Part shown: positions 62,489-64,000 of the stretch, in pieces
Numbering within the stretch: position 1 is the first letter of the stretch
Layout: each line of letters begins with the position of its first letter
Assembly (NCBI GenBank): GCA_910585465.1
Contig: CAJUEW010000009.1
Location: 56,385-120,384, forward strand
Direction: 5' to 3'
Length of the DNA stretch: 64,000 nucleotides
From: an uncultured Lachnospiraceae bacterium
GTDB lineage: Bacteria > Bacillota > Clostridia > Lachnospirales > Lachnospiraceae
Notes under the pieces: model-generated
Database searches by the model: none
Told to the model about the DNA's origin: nothing
The model's input: only the letters and a program-made list of their open reading frames with translations
Translations under genes and position numbers: made by a program

Positions 62489-62839
62489 ATGTTAGCAAGA
62501 GGATTTTTTGATGGAACAGAGAAAAGTATTTTTTTGTCAGAAGAGCAGATGGAACAGACGTTGTGCGATTTTTACCGGACAGCAGCAGAAATACTCGGAT
62601 ACGAGGAAAATGAGACGACCATGTATGATTGCACCCGAATTTTAGTGGCAGCTCATGTTCAGGATGCGATTATCGCAAGTTATAAAGCGGCATGCCCGAA
62701 GGTGACGATGGAACAGATTATCATGCATCTAGCAATGTCTGGGCCGAAAGTTGCGGAAGACCTGGGGGAAAATGAGGTAGTCCTTCAGGAAGGATTTATT
62801 TTTATGAAAAATAATAGAAAGGAAGATGAAAATGAATAG
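62489..62839 (+). CDS. Small unrecognised protein
   Basis: About 116 residues from ATG 62489, seven bases after AAGGAG (an in-frame ORF extends upstream to 62426 but overlaps the terminator). No membrane segment. The helix-rich core with EENETTMYDCTRILVAAHVQDAI resembles small conserved proteins of conjugative elements. Its end overlaps the next gene. Confidence 0.6.
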   Translation: MLARGFFDGTEKSIFLSEEQMEQTLCDFYRTAAEILGYEENETTMYDCTRILVAAHVQDAIIASYKAACPKVTMEQIIMHLAMSGPKVAEDLGENEVVLQEGFIFMKNNRKEDENE

Positions 62840-63425
62840 ATTTTTAAGATTACGAACAGGAAAAAAGTTAGAGATTCGGCCGACGTATTATCCATATAAT
62901 AGGACATTAGCAATTGTGTTATTTGAGGATGGCGAAGCATGTGGAACTCTTACCTGTTGCCTGGATGCTGCACCGGGAAGAAATTGTGCTTATATTGATG
63001 TGAATAATATGGAAAAGGATATTATGGAAGTGTTGGAGGAAGAAAGGTTCGGGAAGAGGACCGGAAATGAGTATAAGTCCGGTTATGTTGTGTACCCGGA
63101 ATTTTTGTTTAATGAAGAAGTGTTAAAATATTGCACAAATGAAGACTATGAGCAGTATCTTACATGGCAGAATGCCCTTGGGGAGGATGAAGAGTATCTT
63201 ACTGCGAAGTGCCGGATCTGCTATCGGGAATTTTGTTTTATCGTAAAGAAAGAGGAGGCACAAAAATACAGAGAGTATCGGGATGGCTCCCCTCATCTGA
63301 TACAGCGCGTTTTTCCGAACATGTCATGTGAGGAAAGAGGACTTTTTGCAAGAGGACAGAATATGTGCAGTGCGTGTTTTGAGAAGTTGTTTTCGTTTTG
63401 CGAAGAAGGAGATGGGGAAGATTAA
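62832..63425 (+). CDS. DUF4313-like protein with C-terminal cysteines
   Basis: About 197 residues. The N-terminal part (LEIRPTYYPYNRTLAIVLFEDGEACGTLTCCLD, then CAYIDVNNMEKDIMEVLEEE) has the DUF4313 shape found in ICE and plasmid proteins. The C-terminal half has CRICYREFCF and later CSACF, possible zinc ligands. ATG 62832 fits the ribosome-binding site better than 62826. It is the last gene of this operon. Confidence 0.6.
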   Translation: MNRFLRLRTGKKLEIRPTYYPYNRTLAIVLFEDGEACGTLTCCLDAAPGRNCAYIDVNNMEKDIMEVLEEERFGKRTGNEYKSGYVVYPEFLFNEEVLKYCTNEDYEQYLTWQNALGEDEEYLTAKCRICYREFCFIVKKEEAQKYREYRDGSPHLIQRVFPNMSCEERGLFARGQNMCSACFEKLFSFCEEGDGED

Positions 63426-63500
63426 ACAATATTTTTTGCGAGTTTAGCAGCATGAGACTGGTCTGGATATCAATGGATTTGAATGGAATGAATAGGTGAT

Positions 63501-63547
63501 CGTCAATCTGGATACTGTTTAAGTGGTGTCTGGATTGACGGTTTTAT
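63501..63547 (+). terminator. Terminator of the last operon
   Basis: CGTCAATC and GATTGACG with wobble-extended inner pairs, then GGTTTTATA. About 75 bp after the last stop codon. Confidence 0.65.
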
Positions 63548-64000
63548 AATGAACCTGGGGCGAGTTTTTGGATATCGATTTATGTTCATTGAAAAATAAG
63601 GCGTTCGGTGGCGAAAAATGAAGTTAGTAATACAATATTGAAATACGTGTATTACAGTGTAGTGTATTACAATTTTTATGATTTGACAGTCTTACTATTT
63701 TTTACATGGTACCGGATTAACGGTATGCTCTATAAACATATTAAAATATTCCTGCGCTTTTTGAAATAATATATCCAGTTTGATTTGCAATCGGTCTAAG
63801 ATGGCGCTAGATTGGAGGATTGCGATAAGGTGAAAGGTTTTGGGCTGAGAGGAAACGATTTGTAAAGCTTTTTTCTTTGGATGAGCTTGGAGTTAGATTC
63901 GTCGAGCATCTCAGGAGGAATGACGCGGGGGAGAAACGCCGTTTTCTTTATGTTTGCCATCCATATTCGCAAATTTGGCACTTCATTTTGCAAATGTGGA
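63548..64000. other. Right-end non-coding stretch with backbone operator motifs
   Basis: No gene that I can support. GTAATAC (63627) and GTATTAC (63649 and 63664) repeat the heptamers of the inverted repeat at 13686-13723. At 63977-63996 a 20-base motif similar to those at 1637 and 8447 occurs. Confidence 0.4.

Noticed and set aside
63796..63993. 65-codon leftward ORF at the right end
   Set aside because: No ribosome-binding site or family resemblance; it may be the end of an insertion sequence continuing beyond the window, but that cannot be judged.
1..64000. tRNA or rRNA genes
   Set aside because: I saw no sequence with the conserved T-arm or rRNA blocks; short tRNAs could still be missed by eye.

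Overview
The window looks like part of a large, low-GC, conjugative plasmid or other self-replicating mobile element of a Clostridia host, most likely Lachnospiraceae. Three things support this. Ribosome-binding sites are strong AGGAGG types. The protein families (GHKL/LytTR two-component pairs, Firmicutes-type PrgI/VirB4/CwlT transfer proteins, YodL/LPD28 proteins) are typical of that group. One stretch also holds a ParA/ParB pair, a repeated palindrome resembling a centromere, an iteron-rich origin-like region with DnaA boxes, and replication proteins. I see no rRNA, tRNA, CRISPR array, intact transposase or relaxase. The species cannot be determined from the sequence.

Layout. 1-13.6 kb is an accessory region: a cut-off gene, a lipoprotein, a possible small RNA, an OmpR-type two-component system, a HAD-Nudix fusion, an ABC-2 transporter, an AraC-type regulator, a DUF2461 protein with a sigma-70-like factor, and a GHKL/LytTR system. 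A ribbon-helix-helix/coiled-coil protein (12.7-13.6 kb) is transcribed away from a perfect 15-bp inverted repeat that opens the backbone. 13.9-18.9 kb carries a replication-relaxation protein, a VirD4/TraG coupling protein and a winged-helix protein. 18.9-24.1 kb is a partition region: a TOPRIM primase-like protein, ParB and ParA, and nine copies of the palindrome CCTAAC-N-GTTAGG. 23.9-28.9 kb is an operon of an HEXXH protein, an OB-fold protein with a degenerate HD domain, a delta-prime-like clamp-loader subunit and DnaX. 29.6-34.1 kb holds two candidate initiator genes around about 1.2 kb of iterons. 34.3-40.3 kb holds YwbE, an N6-adenine methyltransferase, a large SNF2-like ATPase and a DnaN-like sliding clamp. 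A long bulged hairpin (40284-40372) precedes the type IV secretion operon (41.0-55.9 kb). Next come a decayed AAA-ATPase/RloB-like pair and a final operon (57.0-63.4 kb) of two large unknown proteins, a YodL/LPD28 protein and two small proteins.

How the parts work together. The element appears to carry its own clamp (DnaN), clamp loader (DnaX plus delta-prime-like), primase-like protein, partition system and initiators, and so a partial replisome. I find no polymerase or replicative helicase in the window. The transfer machinery (coupling protein, VirB3-, VirB4-, VirB6- and VirB8-like proteins, CwlT hydrolase) is encoded separately but points the same way. Short intrinsic terminators sit directly before the ribosome-binding sites of several backbone genes, which suggests attenuation or processive antitermination. 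Several proteins keep a fold while losing catalytic residues (HD, GGDEF, tyrosine recombinase), a recurring theme of this element.
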